Positions 42,544-52,089 of a DNA stretch of 64,000 bases are shown piece after piece. The position numbers were made by a program, and so were the translations under genes. The DNA comes from Mesorhizobium atlanticum (GTDB lineage: Bacteria > Pseudomonadota > Alphaproteobacteria > Rhizobiales > Rhizobiaceae): positions 124,001 through 188,000 of the forward strand of contig NZ_QMBQ01000002.1 of assembly GCF_003289965.1 (NCBI RefSeq), read 5' to 3'. The first letter of the stretch is position 1. Every line of letters starts with the position of its first letter. The notes under the pieces are model-generated. The model searched no databases. It saw only the letters and a list, made by a program, of their open reading frames with translations, and was not told the origin of the DNA.

Positions 42544-44637
42544 TTATGCGAGGCCGAGGGCCGTGACGATCATGTCGATCGCCTTGATACCGACGAAGGG
42601 GACGATGATGCCGCCGAGGCCGTAGACGAGCAGGTTGCGGGTGAGCAGCGAGCCGGCGCCGATGGCACGATATTTCACGCCTTTCAGCGACAGCGGGATC
42701 AACGCGATGATGATCAGCGCGTTGAAGATGATGGCCGACAGGATGGCGCTCTGCGGCGTTGCCAGATGCATGATGTTGAGCGCCTGCAGCGGTCCGGTGG
42801 ACTGGCCGGGCGCGACATAGAAGACCGCGAACATCGCCGGGATGATGGCGAAGTACTTGGCCACGTCGTTGGCGATCGAGAAGGTCGTCAGCGAGCCGCG
42901 CGTCATCAACAGCGCCTTGCCGATTTCGACGATCTCGATCAGCTTGGTCGGGTCGCTGTCGAGGTCGACCATATTGCCGGCCTCGCGCGCGGCAACCGTG
43001 CCGGTGTTCATGGCGACGCCGACATCGGCCTGAGCGAGCGCCGGCGCGTCATTGGTGCCGTCGCCGCACATGGCGACCAGCTTGCCCTTGGCCTGCTCCT
43101 CGCGGATCAGCGACAGCTTGTTCTCAGGCGTCGCCTGGGCAAGGAAGTCGTCAACGCCGGCCTCGGCGGCGATCGCTGCCGCCGTGAGCGGATTGTCGCC
43201 GGTGATCATCACCGTGCGGATGCCCATCTTGCGCAGCTCGGCAAAACGCTCGGCTATGCCGCCCTTGACGATGTCCTTGAGGTGGACGACGCCGAGCAGG
43301 CGACCGTCGCGCTCGACCGCCAGCGGCGTGCCGCCGGCCTTGGCGATCTCGTCGGCAACAGCCTGGAGATCGCGGATTGTGTCGCTTGTCGGGCGCGTGC
43401 CATGGGCTGCGACGGTCGCCTGGTTGACGTGATTGAGCACCGCATCGACGGCGCCCTTGCGTACCGACGAGCCATCGATGTCGACGCCGCTCATGCGGGT
43501 CTGGGCGGTGAAGGGCACGAAGGTCGCGTGCAAGGTTGCCATGTCACGGGCGCGGATGCCGTATTTCTCCTTGGCCAGCACGACGATCGAGCGGCCCTCC
43601 GGCGTCTCGTCGGCGAGCGAGGCGAGCTGGGCCGCATCGGCCAGCTCCTGCTCGGTGACGCCCTTGACCGGACGGAACTCGGTCGCCTGGCGGTTGCCAA
43701 GCGTGATGGTGCCGGTCTTGTCGAGCAGCAGCGTGTCGACGTCGCCGGCGGCCTCGACGGCGCGGCCGGACATGGCAAGCACGTTGAAGCGCACCAGGCG
43801 GTCCATGCCGGCGATGCCGATGGCTGACAGCAGCGCGCCGATCGTGGTCGGGATCAGCGTCACGAACAGGGCAACCAGAATCGTCACCGAGATATAGCCA
43901 CCCGAGTAGGAAGCGAAGCTCGGGATGGTCGCGGTCGCCAGCACGAAGATCAGCGTCATGCCGACCAGCAAGATGTTGAGCGCGATCTCGTTCGGCGTCT
44001 TCTGGCGTTCGGCGCCCTCGACCAGCGAGATCATGCGGTCGAGGAAGGTCTGGCCGGAGGCGGCGGAGATGCGCACACGGATCCAGTCGGACAGCACCTG
44101 GGTGCCGCCGGTGACGGCGGAACGGTCGCCGCCGGATTCGCGGATGACGGGCGCCGACTCGCCGGTGATCGCCGCTTCGTTGACGGAGGCCACGCCTTCG
44201 ATCACCTCGCCGTCGGAAGGGATGATGTCGCCGGCCTCGACCAGCACGATATCGCCGACCTTCAGGCTGGTGCCCGGCACCAGCTTGAACTTGGCGCGGT
44301 CGCCGTTGCTGAGCAGCTTGGCCTGGGTCTCGGTGCGCGCCTTGCGCAGCGAGTCGGCCTGCGCCTTGCCGCGGCCTTCGGCGACGGCCTCGGCGAAGTT
44401 GGCGAACAGCACCGTGAACCACAGCCAGATGATGATCTGCAAGGTGAAGCCGAGATCGCCGCCGCCGGTGATCAGGTCGCGGATGAAAAGCACGGTGGTG
44501 AGCAGCGAGACAATGGCGACGACGAACATCACCGGATTGCGGACCAGCGTGCGCGGGTTCAGCTTGCGGAAGGCGCCGGCGATGGCGGGCACCAGGATGC
44601 GGGCATCCAGAATGCTCGCGGATTTGGACGGGCTCAT
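42544..44637 (-). CDS. kdpB: Potassium-transporting ATPase ATP-binding subunit KdpB
   Basis: A 697-residue P-type ATPase. Phosphorylation motif [13 protein letters not shown] (about 305-317), actuator [14 protein letters not shown] (about 157-170), nucleotide-binding [13 protein letters not shown], hinge [20 protein letters not shown] (about 512-531). It couples ATP hydrolysis to K+ import through KdpA. The ATG at 44637 overlaps the stop of the upstream 78-aa gene by 4 bases. The longer open frame to 44724 runs across that gene and is not used. Confidence 0.98.
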   Translation of the reverse strand: MSPSKSASILDARILVPAIAGAFRKLNPRTLVRNPVMFVVAIVSLLTTVLFIRDLITGGGDLGFTLQIIIWLWFTVLFANFAEAVAEGRGKAQADSLRKARTETQAKLLSNGDRAKFKLVPGTSLKVGDIVLVEAGDIIPSDGEVIEGVASVNEAAITGESAPVIRESGGDRSAVTGGTQVLSDWIRVRISAASGQTFLDRMISLVEGAERQKTPNEIALNILLVGMTLIFVLATATIPSFASYSGGYISVTILVALFVTLIPTTIGALLSAIGIAGMDRLVRFNVLAMSGRAVEAAGDVDTLLLDKTGTITLGNRQATEFRPVKGVTEQELADAAQLASLADETPEGRSIVVLAKEKYGIRARDMATLHATFVPFTAQTRMSGVDIDGSSVRKGAVDAVLNHVNQATVAAHGTRPTSDTIRDLQAVADEIAKAGGTPLAVERDGRLLGVVHLKDIVKGGIAERFAELRKMGIRTVMITGDNPLTAAAIAAEAGVDDFLAQATPENKLSLIREEQAKGKLVAMCGDGTNDAPALAQADVGVAMNTGTVAAREAGNMVDLDSDPTKLIEIVEIGKALLMTRGSLTTFSIANDVAKYFAIIPAMFAVFYVAPGQSTGPLQALNIMHLATPQSAILSAIIFNALIIIALIPLSLKGVKYRAIGAGSLLTRNLLVYGLGGIIVPFVGIKAIDMIVTALGLA

Positions 44638-44870
44638 TTCGAGGCTCCAGTATCGGTTATGTTGGACGGCGCCGGGTGTTCGGTCTTCGGGAGGAGGTGC
44701 GGAAGGCCGACGGCCAGCAGCCACAGCAGGAACAGAACGGCCGCCATACCGAGAAAGGTCGAAAGCGTTGGGAAAGGACGAGGTTTCTCGTCCCTTCCAT
44801 TGTCTGGCGCTCCGTCACCGGTGTGGTGACCGTCGTTCCGACGTATGTCGTTGAAGCGGGGCATGGTCAT
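44634..44870 (-). CDS. Small membrane protein between kdpA and kdpB
   Basis: A 78-residue protein: an acidic and His-rich hydrophilic N-terminal part of about 35 residues ([20 protein letters not shown] start), one membrane helix [20 protein letters not shown] (about 40-60), and a short polar tail. It starts one base after the kdpA stop (TGA-G-ATG) and its stop overlaps the kdpB start by 4 bases, so it is fully embedded in the translation chain. It is not KdpF, which is encoded separately upstream of kdpA. I recognise no family. Confidence 0.68.
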   Translation of the reverse strand: MTMPRFNDIRRNDGHHTGDGAPDNGRDEKPRPFPTLSTFLGMAAVLFLLWLLAVGLPHLLPKTEHPAPSNITDTGASK

Positions 44871-44871
44871 C

Positions 44872-46575
44872 TCAAAAGGTCTGTCCATGGATCATCGCCA
44901 GATGCTCGACGATCGGGCCGACGGCGAGCGACGGGAAGAAGGTGAGGCCGCCGACGATGATGATGACGCCGACCAGAAGGCCGACGAACAGCGTGCCGTC
45001 GGTCGGGAAGGTGCCGGCCGAAGCGGGCACGGTCTTTTTTGCCGCCAGCGAGCCGGCAATGGCTAGAGCCGGGATGATGACCAGGAAGCGGCCCATCAGC
45101 ATGCCGACGGCGATGGTCAGGTTGTACCAGGGCGTATTGCCGGTGAGGCCGCCGAAGGCCGAGCCGTTGTTCGCGGCCGCCGAGGTATAGGCATAGAGCA
45201 CTTCGGTGAAGCCGTGCGGGCCGCCATTGGCCATCGACGCGACGGCGCTCGGCAGGACCACGGCGATGGCCGTGAAGATCAGCATGGCCAGCGGCAGGCA
45301 CAGGATGGCGAGCATTGCCATCTTGACCTCCCTGGCCTCGATCTTCTTGCCGAGATATTCCGGCGTGCGGCCGACCATCAGGCCGGCAACGAAAACGGCG
45401 ATGACCACGAACATCAGGATGCCGTAGAAACCGGCGCCGACGCCACCGACGATGACTTCGCCAAGTTGCATGTTGATGAGCGGGATCATGCCGCCGAGCG
45501 CGGTGAAGCTATCGTGCATGGCGTTGACGGCACCGCAGGAGGCAGCCGTGGTGATGACCGCGAACAGTGCCGAGGCGGCAATGCCGAAGCGGGTCTCCTT
45601 GCCTTCCATGTTGCCGCCGTCGATGCCGAGCGCATGGACCAGCGGGTTGCCGGCGGCCTCGGCCCAATAGCAGACGATGACGCCGATTATGAACAGCGCA
45701 CCCATCGAAGCGAGGATCGCCCAGCCCTGGCGCTGATTGCCGACCATGCGGCCGAAGACGTTGGTGAGGCCGGCGCCGAGCGCGAAGATCGTCAGCATCT
45801 GGATCATGTTCGAGATCGCATCCGGATTCTCGAAGGGATGCGCGGCATTGGCGTTGAAGAAGCCGCCGCCATTGGTGCCGAGCATCTTGATGGCGACCTG
45901 CGAGGCGACCGGGCCGAGCGCGATGGTCTGCTTGGCGCCCTCCAGCGTGGTGGCGTCGACATAAGGTCCAAGCGTCTGCGGAATGCCGAGCCAGACATAG
46001 ACCAGCGTCAGCACGATACACATCGGCAGGAGCACGTAGAGCGTGCAGCGGGTGAGATCGACCCAGAAATTGCCGATCGACTTGCCCGAAGCACGAGCGA
46101 AGCCGCGGATCAGGGCGATCGCGATGGCGATGCCGGCGGCGGCCGAGACGAAATTCTGGACGGTGAGGCCCGCCATCTGCACGAGGTAGGACATCGTGCT
46201 TTCGCCGCCGTAATTCTGCCAGTTGGTGTTGGTGACGAAGCTCGCGGCGGTGTTGAAGGCGAGCTGCGGATCGACCGCGGTCATGCCTGCCGGGTTGTAG
46301 GGCAGTACAGCCTGCAGCCGCTGCAGCGCATAGAGAACGACAAGGCCCACAAGGTTGAAGAGCAGCATGGCCGTCGCATAGACGGCCCAATGCTGCTCTT
46401 CCTTCTCGCTTGTCCCGGAGAGACGGTAGAGGCCGCGCTCGATCGGGACGAGCACGGGCGAGAGCAAGGTGCGGTCGCCGTTGAAAACGCGGTGCATGTA
46501 GAAGCCGAGCGGCTTAACGAGCGCGACGAGAATGGCGCAGTAGATAAGGATCTGTATCCAGCCGTAGATTGTCAT
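44872..46575 (-). CDS. kdpA: Potassium-transporting ATPase subunit KdpA
   Basis: A 567-residue K+-channel-like subunit of the KdpFABC pump with about ten membrane helices. Selectivity-loop-like texts include [20 protein letters not shown] (about 113-132), [20 protein letters not shown] (about 228-247) and [20 protein letters not shown] (about 468-487). It forms the K+ path. A 35-base gap separates it from kdpF. Confidence 0.98.
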   Translation of the reverse strand: MTIYGWIQILIYCAILVALVKPLGFYMHRVFNGDRTLLSPVLVPIERGLYRLSGTSEKEEQHWAVYATAMLLFNLVGLVVLYALQRLQAVLPYNPAGMTAVDPQLAFNTAASFVTNTNWQNYGGESTMSYLVQMAGLTVQNFVSAAAGIAIAIALIRGFARASGKSIGNFWVDLTRCTLYVLLPMCIVLTLVYVWLGIPQTLGPYVDATTLEGAKQTIALGPVASQVAIKMLGTNGGGFFNANAAHPFENPDAISNMIQMLTIFALGAGLTNVFGRMVGNQRQGWAILASMGALFIIGVIVCYWAEAAGNPLVHALGIDGGNMEGKETRFGIAASALFAVITTAASCGAVNAMHDSFTALGGMIPLINMQLGEVIVGGVGAGFYGILMFVVIAVFVAGLMVGRTPEYLGKKIEAREVKMAMLAILCLPLAMLIFTAIAVVLPSAVASMANGGPHGFTEVLYAYTSAAANNGSAFGGLTGNTPWYNLTIAVGMLMGRFLVIIPALAIAGSLAAKKTVPASAGTFPTDGTLFVGLLVGVIIIVGGLTFFPSLAVGPIVEHLAMIHGQTF

Positions 46576-46609
46576 TGGGATGGCTTTCCGTGCCTGGCGC
46601 CGGGGCGTT

Positions 46610-46699
46610 CTAAAAACGCTCGGGGCGGATGAGGGCGTAGGTGAGGTAGGCGAGCAGGAACAAGGTCACCGCGCCGCCAAGGATGTAATCAAGAAGCAT
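46610..46699 (-). CDS. kdpF: Potassium-transporting ATPase subunit KdpF
   Basis: A 29-residue single-helix peptide beginning [20 protein letters not shown] and ending LIRPERF. This is the classic KdpF form, which stabilises the pump complex. AGGA lies 7 bases before the ATG. Too short for routine gene callers, hence easily missed. It lies between a 26-residue peptide gene and kdpA. Confidence 0.88.
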   Translation of the reverse strand: MLLDYILGGAVTLFLLAYLTYALIRPERF

Positions 46700-46715
46700 G
46701 ATCCGATCCTCGCAC

Positions 46716-46796
46716 TCAGATTCTGTCGCAGGCTTTGACGTAGGCTAAGGACAGGGCGAAGAACAAAATCCCGATCCCGAGAACTATCAGGTCCAT
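46716..46796 (-). CDS. 26-residue membrane microprotein, first gene of the kdp operon
   Basis: Reads MDLIVLGIGILFFALSLAYV then KACDRI and stops. One hydrophobic helix with a C-terminal charged CDR motif. AAGGAAG lies 7 bases before the ATG and the stop is 16 bases before kdpF, so it is a translated operon member rather than chance. I recall similar short peptides before kdpF in other proteobacteria but cannot name a characterised family. Confidence 0.65.
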   Translation of the reverse strand: MDLIVLGIGILFFALSLAYVKACDRI

Positions 46797-46961
46797 TACA
46801 GGTCTTCCTTTTTCCACTTTGTGTTTTCAGGCTCGCGGTAGCGGGCTCAAAACTGCACGCGGGCGCACGTCACCTTGGCGGCGACGGCGATCAAAGCGTT
46901 TTTCGAAGGAAAATATGGACCCGATCGCCATAAAGGTTCGAGACGGGGCGGATGGGAAAGA

Positions 46962-46978
46962 TATAGGAATTTTATAGG
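46962..46978 (-). promoter_or_regulatory. Candidate KdpE binding site
   Basis: On the minus strand the sequence is cctataaaattcctata: two copies of cctata with starts exactly 11 bases apart, one helical turn. It lies about 165 bases upstream of the first kdp reading frame, in an AT-rich patch. OmpR-family regulators such as KdpE bind tandem direct repeats of this geometry. Confidence 0.45.
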
Positions 46979-47070
46979 CGTTTTGAGCGACCCCGTCCGA
47001 AGCTCCGGTTGGTCAATGGGCGTCGGCAGACTCCATGCCTTGACGACTGGCCGAGATATCTATCGCGGTC

Positions 47071-47127
47071 GTCATCCACGGGCGGAGCAAGGAGCGAAGC
47101 GACGCACGCGGACCCTGGAATGACGAG
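47071..47127. repeat. Intergenic repeat copy (gtcatccacggg family)
   Basis: Same element as 38406-38462: gtcatccacgggcggagc at one end, ccctggaatgacg at the other, with inner ggagcgaagcgacgc. It lies between the kdp operon and the amidase gene, upstream of kdp. Confidence 0.7.
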
Positions 47128-47210
47128 GTTCATGCGCCTTCAGCTCTTTACCTGCGTTTGCGCTGATTACCCCAACCGACGTTGATAGCCTTGCTCGACA
47201 AGGTGATCAT

Positions 47211-48647
47211 CTACGGCGCCGGCCGCCGATCCTTCCAGGGCATCTCGCCTTCCAACTGTGTGGATAGCGCCAGCACCGTCGCTTCGTCGCCATAGCGGCC
47301 GACGAGCTGGATGCCGATCGGCAGACCGGCGGCCGAATGCCCAAGCGGCAGCGAGATCGCCGGCAGGCCGGAGATGTTGAACGGGAAGTTGAAGACCGCG
47401 TCGCCCCATTTGGCATTGTAACGGTCGAGATCGGTCTCCGACATATCGTAATAGCCCAGCGGGCGCGGCAACTGCGTCAGTGTCGGGGTGATGAAGATGT
47501 CATAGGGGTTGAGGTCGCCGACGATATCGCGGCCGATCAGCCTCAGCTGCTCGACGTCGGAAATATGCTTGATGCCGCTGGTCGCACGGCCGCTCTCGAT
47601 GACAGCCCAGGTTACCGGCTCGACATCCTTCGGTGTCACGGGCCGGCCGACCAGCGTTTCGAGGAAGCCGAAGGTGGCGGCCGTCTGCACGTTGGTCATG
47701 TCGGTGTAGGTTTTCCATGCGGCATCGGCATCGAGCGGCATGTCGTGCTCCTCGACATCATGGCGGAGATGTTCGAGCGCGCCGACCGTGGAAAGCACCG
47801 CCTGCTTGACTTCAGGGTCTATCGCGGCGCCGTTGGGTGGCGTGACGGTAAACCCGATGCGCAAATTCTTTGGGGCACGCGCGGAGAGGTTGAGCCAGCT
47901 TTCGGCCGGCACCGGCGGCGTGTAGGCGTCGCCGGGCAGGGCGCCGGCCACCGCGTCGAGATAGGCAGCGGTGTCGCGCACCGTGCGCGAGCAGCAGAGG
48001 AAATAGGCGCCGCCATACCAATAGTCGCCGTAGGGCGCGAGGCTGACGCGGCCGCGCGACGGCTTCAGGCCGACGATGCCGCAGCAGGACGCCGGCACGC
48101 GGATCGAGCCGGCGCCGTCGCTGGCCTCGGCGATCGGCACCATGCCGGTGACGACCGCAGCCGCGGCGCCCCCGCTCGAGCCGCCCGGCGTGATGCCTTG
48201 CTTCCACGGGTTTTCCGTCGTGCCGTAGAGTTTTGGCTCGGTGGTGATCGACCAGCCGTTTTCCGGCGCGTTGGACTTGCCGACGAGGACGAGCCCGGCC
48301 GCCTTGATGCGGCGCACCACCTCGCTGTCGGAATCGGCGACAAAGTCCTTCAGGTAGAAGCAGGAGTTGGTGAGAGGCGCGCCTTTCCAGGAGGAGGCGA
48401 GCTCCTTGAGGAGATAAGGCACGCCGGCGAACGGCGCGCTCTTATCCACGGTCGCCGCCTGGCTGCGCGCCATGTCGTAGAGACGGTGGACGACCGCATT
48501 GAGCGACGGGTTGAGGCGCTCGATCATGGTGATCGCGGCCTCGACCAGTTCAGCGGGGGCGACCTCGCCGCGCTTCACCAGGCCCGCCAGGCCCAGCGCG
48601 TCGGAATCTCTGTAGGTTTCGAGCAGGCTCCGCGAAATCGCGGCCAT
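47211..48647 (-). CDS. Amidase (amidase-signature family), second copy
   Basis: A 478-residue Ser-cisSer-Lys amidase. Catalytic Lys in FAGVPYLLKELASSWKGAPL (about 77-96) and signature PGGSSGGAAAAVVTGMVPIA (about 153-172) followed by SDGAGSIRVPASCCGIVGLK. It differs clearly from the amidase at 21957-23408 and is next to the Gfo/Idh and ABC-transporter genes, so it may act on a related amide substrate. No clear coupled neighbour. Confidence 0.9.
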   Translation of the reverse strand: MAAISRSLLETYRDSDALGLAGLVKRGEVAPAELVEAAITMIERLNPSLNAVVHRLYDMARSQAATVDKSAPFAGVPYLLKELASSWKGAPLTNSCFYLKDFVADSDSEVVRRIKAAGLVLVGKSNAPENGWSITTEPKLYGTTENPWKQGITPGGSSGGAAAAVVTGMVPIAEASDGAGSIRVPASCCGIVGLKPSRGRVSLAPYGDYWYGGAYFLCCSRTVRDTAAYLDAVAGALPGDAYTPPVPAESWLNLSARAPKNLRIGFTVTPPNGAAIDPEVKQAVLSTVGALEHLRHDVEEHDMPLDADAAWKTYTDMTNVQTAATFGFLETLVGRPVTPKDVEPVTWAVIESGRATSGIKHISDVEQLRLIGRDIVGDLNPYDIFITPTLTQLPRPLGYYDMSETDLDRYNAKWGDAVFNFPFNISGLPAISLPLGHSAAGLPIGIQLVGRYGDEATVLALSTQLEGEMPWKDRRPAP

Positions 48648-48680
48648 GTGTGCCTCCCTTATGATTGCCGACCGCCGGAC

Positions 48681-48810
48681 TCACCCTCACCCGGCCTCCG
48701 CTTCGCCTCGGCTGACCTCTCCCCGGCGGGGAGAGGAGGCTTTCAGCGCCGGCGCCAACCTCTTCTCCCCGCCGGGGAGAAGGTGGCCGCGAAGCGGCCG
48801 GATGAGGGCG
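48681..48810. repeat. Mosaic intergenic element with nested hairpins
   Basis: Outer arms tcaccctcacccggcc and ggccggatgagggcg; inner hairpins cctctccccg/gcggggagagg (48716-48737) and cttctccccg/ccggggagaag (48762-48782). Related elements lie at 54155-54293 and 56141-56282. It is a rhizobial mosaic repeat, non-coding. Confidence 0.75.
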
Positions 48811-48830
48811 CGACTGGTGACAGAGAAAGC

Positions 48831-49922
48831 TCAAGCCAGCTCGACGGTCCGCTTCTCCGCGATGCTCTGTTCGGCCGCCAGCACGATGCGCAGGCTGTTC
48901 ACCGCCGCATCCATCTGCTCGGTCAAGTCGAGGTCCTCACGAATGGCGCGCAGGAAGAAGGCCTGCTCGCGGTCGCACAGTTCCTGGTGGCCGGGCTCGT
49001 CCTCCATGCTGACGATCTCGTCGGGCTTGGAGAAATTCTTATCGCCGTCGACCTGCGCATAGTGGATCTTCAGCGCGTCGGTCTTGGTATGGCGGTCGAT
49101 GTCGGCCGAGTCGGACAAGTCCTCGGCATCCTTGGCGCTGCTCGCCCCCTGGCCGGCGACGATCGAGACGGCACCCTTCGGACCGACCACGTCCTTCACG
49201 AAATAGGCCGTCTCGCTCATCATCGGGCCCCAGCCTGCCTCATACCAGCCGACCGAGCCGTCATCGAAGGTGACATGCAGATGGCCGTAATTCTGCTTGT
49301 CGGCCTCCGCCCAGAGTTTTGCGCCGATGCCGTGCACGCGCACCGGCTTGGCGCCGGTCAGCTGGCACATGACGTCGACATAGTGCACGCCGCAATCGAC
49401 GATCGGGATCAGTGAATCGATCAGGTTCTTGTGCCAATGCCAGGCGGTGCCGCTGCTCTGCTGGTTGAGGTTCAGGCGCATCACCAGCGGTTTGCCAAGC
49501 GTCTTGCCGACCTCGATGAACTTGATCCAGGACGGGTGCACCCGCAGGATGTAGCCCAGCACCAGCTTGCGGTTCTTCGCCCGCGCGGCCGCCACCACCT
49601 TCTCGGCGTCCTCGATGTTGGTGGCCAGAGGCTTTTCCATGAAGACATGGCAGTTGGCGGCAATCGCCTTCAGCGCGTATTCGGCATGCGTGTTCGGCCA
49701 GCTGTTGATCGAGACCGCATCCGGCTTCGTCTCCTTCAGCGCCAGGTCGAAATCCTCATAGAGCGGGTAACCGGCGAGCTCCTTCGGGATCTTCTTGTTG
49801 CCCTTGATCGAACGGCTCATGATGCCGACGATCTCAAAGCCTTCCGAGCGGTGATAGGCGCTGGCATGCGAAGCGCCCATATTGCCCAGACCAACCACCA
49901 GAATTTTCACCTTGTCGGCCAT
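48831..49922 (-). CDS. Gfo/Idh/MocA family oxidoreductase
   Basis: A 363-residue NAD(P)-dependent dehydrogenase. Nucleotide motif LVVGLGNMGASHASAYHRSE (about 8-27), catalytic-region text FMEKPLATNIEDAEKVVAAA (about 92-111, EKP motif), then the C-terminal alpha/beta domain with DCGVHYVDVMCQLTGAKPVR (about 172-191). Members oxidise sugars, inositols and related polyols; substrate unknown. It is 73 bases downstream of the ABC substrate-binding protein gene, probably the same operon. Confidence 0.93.
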   Translation of the reverse strand: MADKVKILVVGLGNMGASHASAYHRSEGFEIVGIMSRSIKGNKKIPKELAGYPLYEDFDLALKETKPDAVSINSWPNTHAEYALKAIAANCHVFMEKPLATNIEDAEKVVAAARAKNRKLVLGYILRVHPSWIKFIEVGKTLGKPLVMRLNLNQQSSGTAWHWHKNLIDSLIPIVDCGVHYVDVMCQLTGAKPVRVHGIGAKLWAEADKQNYGHLHVTFDDGSVGWYEAGWGPMMSETAYFVKDVVGPKGAVSIVAGQGASSAKDAEDLSDSADIDRHTKTDALKIHYAQVDGDKNFSKPDEIVSMEDEPGHQELCDREQAFFLRAIREDLDLTEQMDAAVNSLRIVLAAEQSIAEKRTVELA

Positions 49923-49995
49923 CGAAACCTCCCCAATGCTCTTTGAAGGAACTGCGGGCGGCGCCTCGCGCCGCCCGGTGGTCATGGCGTTGGCC

Positions 49996-51168
49996 TTACT
50001 TAACGGCGGAGTCGAACAGGTGCGCCTTGATCTTGTCGACGTCGAGCGCGGCGAAGCCTTCCGACAATTTGACCCCGTCGGCATCGGCCTTGACCTTGGC
50101 CTTGTCGAAATCGTTGGCGGCCGGGATCAGATCGTTGGTGCAGACGTCCTCGGCCTTCACCGGCGCGCTGATCTGGCCGATCTTGAGGATTTCATCGAAG
50201 AAGCCCTGCCAGCTCGCCATGTCGTGCGAGCCCCAGCCGCCGCGCTTGTCCATGTCGCCGCGGAAGACGTTGATCTGCTGCAGGATCGAGGTCGTGCCGA
50301 GCTCGGGGCCGAGGTTCTTGGCCAAGGTCGGGAACTGCTCGAACACGGCTTCGACCGCGGCGCGCGGGTTCTGGTAGCCGAACTCCAGGCCCATCGCCCA
50401 GCCGCGCAGATACTTCTCCAGGAAGGCCTTCTTGTCGGCGTCCTCGAGGTCGGCAGCGCGCACGACGAAGGTGTTGGCCGGCAGCTTGGAATTCTTGACG
50501 CCCAGCCAGTATTCGAAGTCGAGCCCCTTGGCGATCCACTCGGCGCGCAAGCCTTCCCAAGAAAGCGCCGCGTCGCCCTGACCGCCGGCGAGCGCGGTGC
50601 CCCAGGTCGGCCAGCCGGCCTCGACATATTTCACCTTCTTGATGTCGACGCCCTGGGCCGCCAGCAGCGGGTCGACGATCGCCTGCCAGGCAGCGGAGCC
50701 GAGCAGGATGGTCTTGCCCTCAAGGTCCTTGAGGTTGTTGGTGCCCTGGCCCTTGCGGAAAGCGAGGCTGAAGGTGTCGCGCGCGCCCATGTGGAAGACG
50801 GACTTCAGCTTCATGCCGTTCTGGATGGCGAAGGAGAAGACGCCCGGCGAGGGGAAGCCCATGTCGGCCTGGCCGACATCGACGAACTTCACCGTCGCGG
50901 TGCCGTCCGACGGGCCGGGCTGCATGTCGGTGCTGAGGTCGCCGAAATAGCCGGCTTTCTTCGCCGACCAGTAGGGGTAGTCGTCCAGCACTTCCAGCGT
51001 GCCGCGCGGCGAGATCCAGGTGAACTTCTCATAAGCCGCCGCCCTGGCCCTCAGGCCAGACGCGCCGAGCGCGGTGGCGGTCACCACGCCGGCCGCCGTC
51101 ACCTGCAGGAAATAGCGGCGGCTGATGCCGGCCGGAACACTGGAGTGGATCGGATTGTCGTTGGTCAT
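49996..51168 (-). CDS. ABC transporter substrate-binding protein (TauA/SsuA/NrtA type) with Tat signal
   Basis: A 390-residue periplasmic binding protein. The N-terminus carries a twin-arginine motif SRRYFLQ (about 16-22) and a hydrophobic h-region, suggesting export after folding by Tat. The mature part has FVDVGQADMGFPSPGVFSFA and LGSAAWQAIVDPLLAAQGVD, typical of the NMT1/taurine-binding group. Ligand unknown. It is followed by the dehydrogenase and preceded by the permease and ATPase genes. Confidence 0.9.
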   Translation of the reverse strand: MTNDNPIHSSVPAGISRRYFLQVTAAGVVTATALGASGLRARAAAYEKFTWISPRGTLEVLDDYPYWSAKKAGYFGDLSTDMQPGPSDGTATVKFVDVGQADMGFPSPGVFSFAIQNGMKLKSVFHMGARDTFSLAFRKGQGTNNLKDLEGKTILLGSAAWQAIVDPLLAAQGVDIKKVKYVEAGWPTWGTALAGGQGDAALSWEGLRAEWIAKGLDFEYWLGVKNSKLPANTFVVRAADLEDADKKAFLEKYLRGWAMGLEFGYQNPRAAVEAVFEQFPTLAKNLGPELGTTSILQQINVFRGDMDKRGGWGSHDMASWQGFFDEILKIGQISAPVKAEDVCTNDLIPAANDFDKAKVKADADGVKLSEGFAALDVDKIKAHLFDSAVK

Positions 51169-51237
51169 GGCATTCCCCTTTGTTGATAGCTTGCCTTGCC
51201 TTCGCCCGCCTCCCGGGCGACCTTCATCCTTCCGTGC

Positions 51238-52089
51238 TCAGGTCTCCCAGCTCGCCCATTTCTTGCCGATCAGGAAGAACAGCACGTAGATCAGGATGCC
51301 GAGCGTCGACAGGATCAGCACCACCGCGAAGAATTGCGGCATCTGGATCATCGACGAATAGGAGGTGAGCCGGTTGCCGAGGCCGAAACCGCCGCCGACC
51401 ATCTCCGCGCCGACCGCGGTGAGCAGGCCGAAGATCGCGCCGATCATCAGGCCGACCAGGATCATCGGCAGCGCCATCGGCGCGCGGATCTTCCAGAAGA
51501 TCTGCAACGTGCTGGCGCCATAGGAGCGGGCCAAGGCGATCTTGGCGCTATCGACGCGGCGGAAGCCGGTCGCGGCATTGATCATCACCATCGGGCCGGC
51601 AGCCAGAGCGACCGCGATGATGCGCGGCGTGTAGCCGAAGCCGAAACGCAGGATGAGCAGCGGCACCAGCGCCAGCATCGGCGTGGTGACGAGGATCAGG
51701 ATGTAAGGCGCGACGATCTTCTCGGCGAAGGGAAACTGCGTGATCACCGCCGCCATCACCAGGCCGACGACGGCGCCGATGGCGAAGCCGGAGATGAGCT
51801 CGACCAGCGTATAGCCGAGATGCGGCGCAATCAGCGGGAACTCGTCGAACAGCGCGTAAACGATCGAACTCGGCGGCGGCATGATGTATTGCGGCACGTG
51901 GAAGAGGCGCAGCGCCAGCTCGATGCCGCCGATGATCACCACCGCCACGGCGAGGATCGCCGCCACCTCGGCGCCGGATTTGATGCCGGGGCCGCTGGCG
52001 AAGGCCGAGAGATTGGTCAGGCTGACGTCCTGCCCGTCACCGCCTGACTTCGCCTTCGAGAATTCCGGAATGGCGTCGCCCCCGCTCAC
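51238..52089 (-). CDS. ABC transporter permease (TauC/SsuC type)
   Basis: A 283-residue integral membrane protein of the taurine/nitrate importer type with six to seven helices. The ATPase-contact EAA loop reads ARSYGASTLQIFWKIRAPMA (about 187-206). Its ATG overlaps the stop of the ATPase gene (4 bases), and the substrate-binding protein gene follows, completing one importer. Confidence 0.93.
   Translation of the reverse strand: MSGGDAIPEFSKAKSGGDGQDVSLTNLSAFASGPGIKSGAEVAAILAVAVVIIGGIELALRLFHVPQYIMPPPSSIVYALFDEFPLIAPHLGYTLVELISGFAIGAVVGLVMAAVITQFPFAEKIVAPYILILVTTPMLALVPLLILRFGFGYTPRIIAVALAAGPMVMINAATGFRRVDSAKIALARSYGASTLQIFWKIRAPMALPMILVGLMIGAIFGLLTAVGAEMVGGGFGLGNRLTSYSSMIQMPQFFAVVLILSTLGILIYVLFFLIGKKWASWET

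Larger units (their letters stand above)
46797..47210. other. Noncoding interval upstream of the kdp operon
   Basis: No supported gene in these 414 bases, apart from an 82-codon open frame on the plus strand at 46875-47123 that has no recognisable domain and runs through a repeat. It holds the kdp promoter region with an AT-rich direct repeat (46962-46978) and an intergenic repeat copy (47071-47127). Confidence 0.55.

Noticed and set aside
41806..43827. Plus-strand 673-residue open frame
   Set aside because: Antisense to the kdpC, kdpB and kdpD genes. It is a product of high GC in the third codon position.
45214..46632. Plus-strand 472-residue open frame
   Set aside because: Antisense to kdpA. 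No start context and no domain.
46875..47123. Plus-strand 82-codon open frame upstream of kdp
   Set aside because: No domain, no clear ribosome site, and it runs through an intergenic repeat copy. I treat the interval as noncoding.
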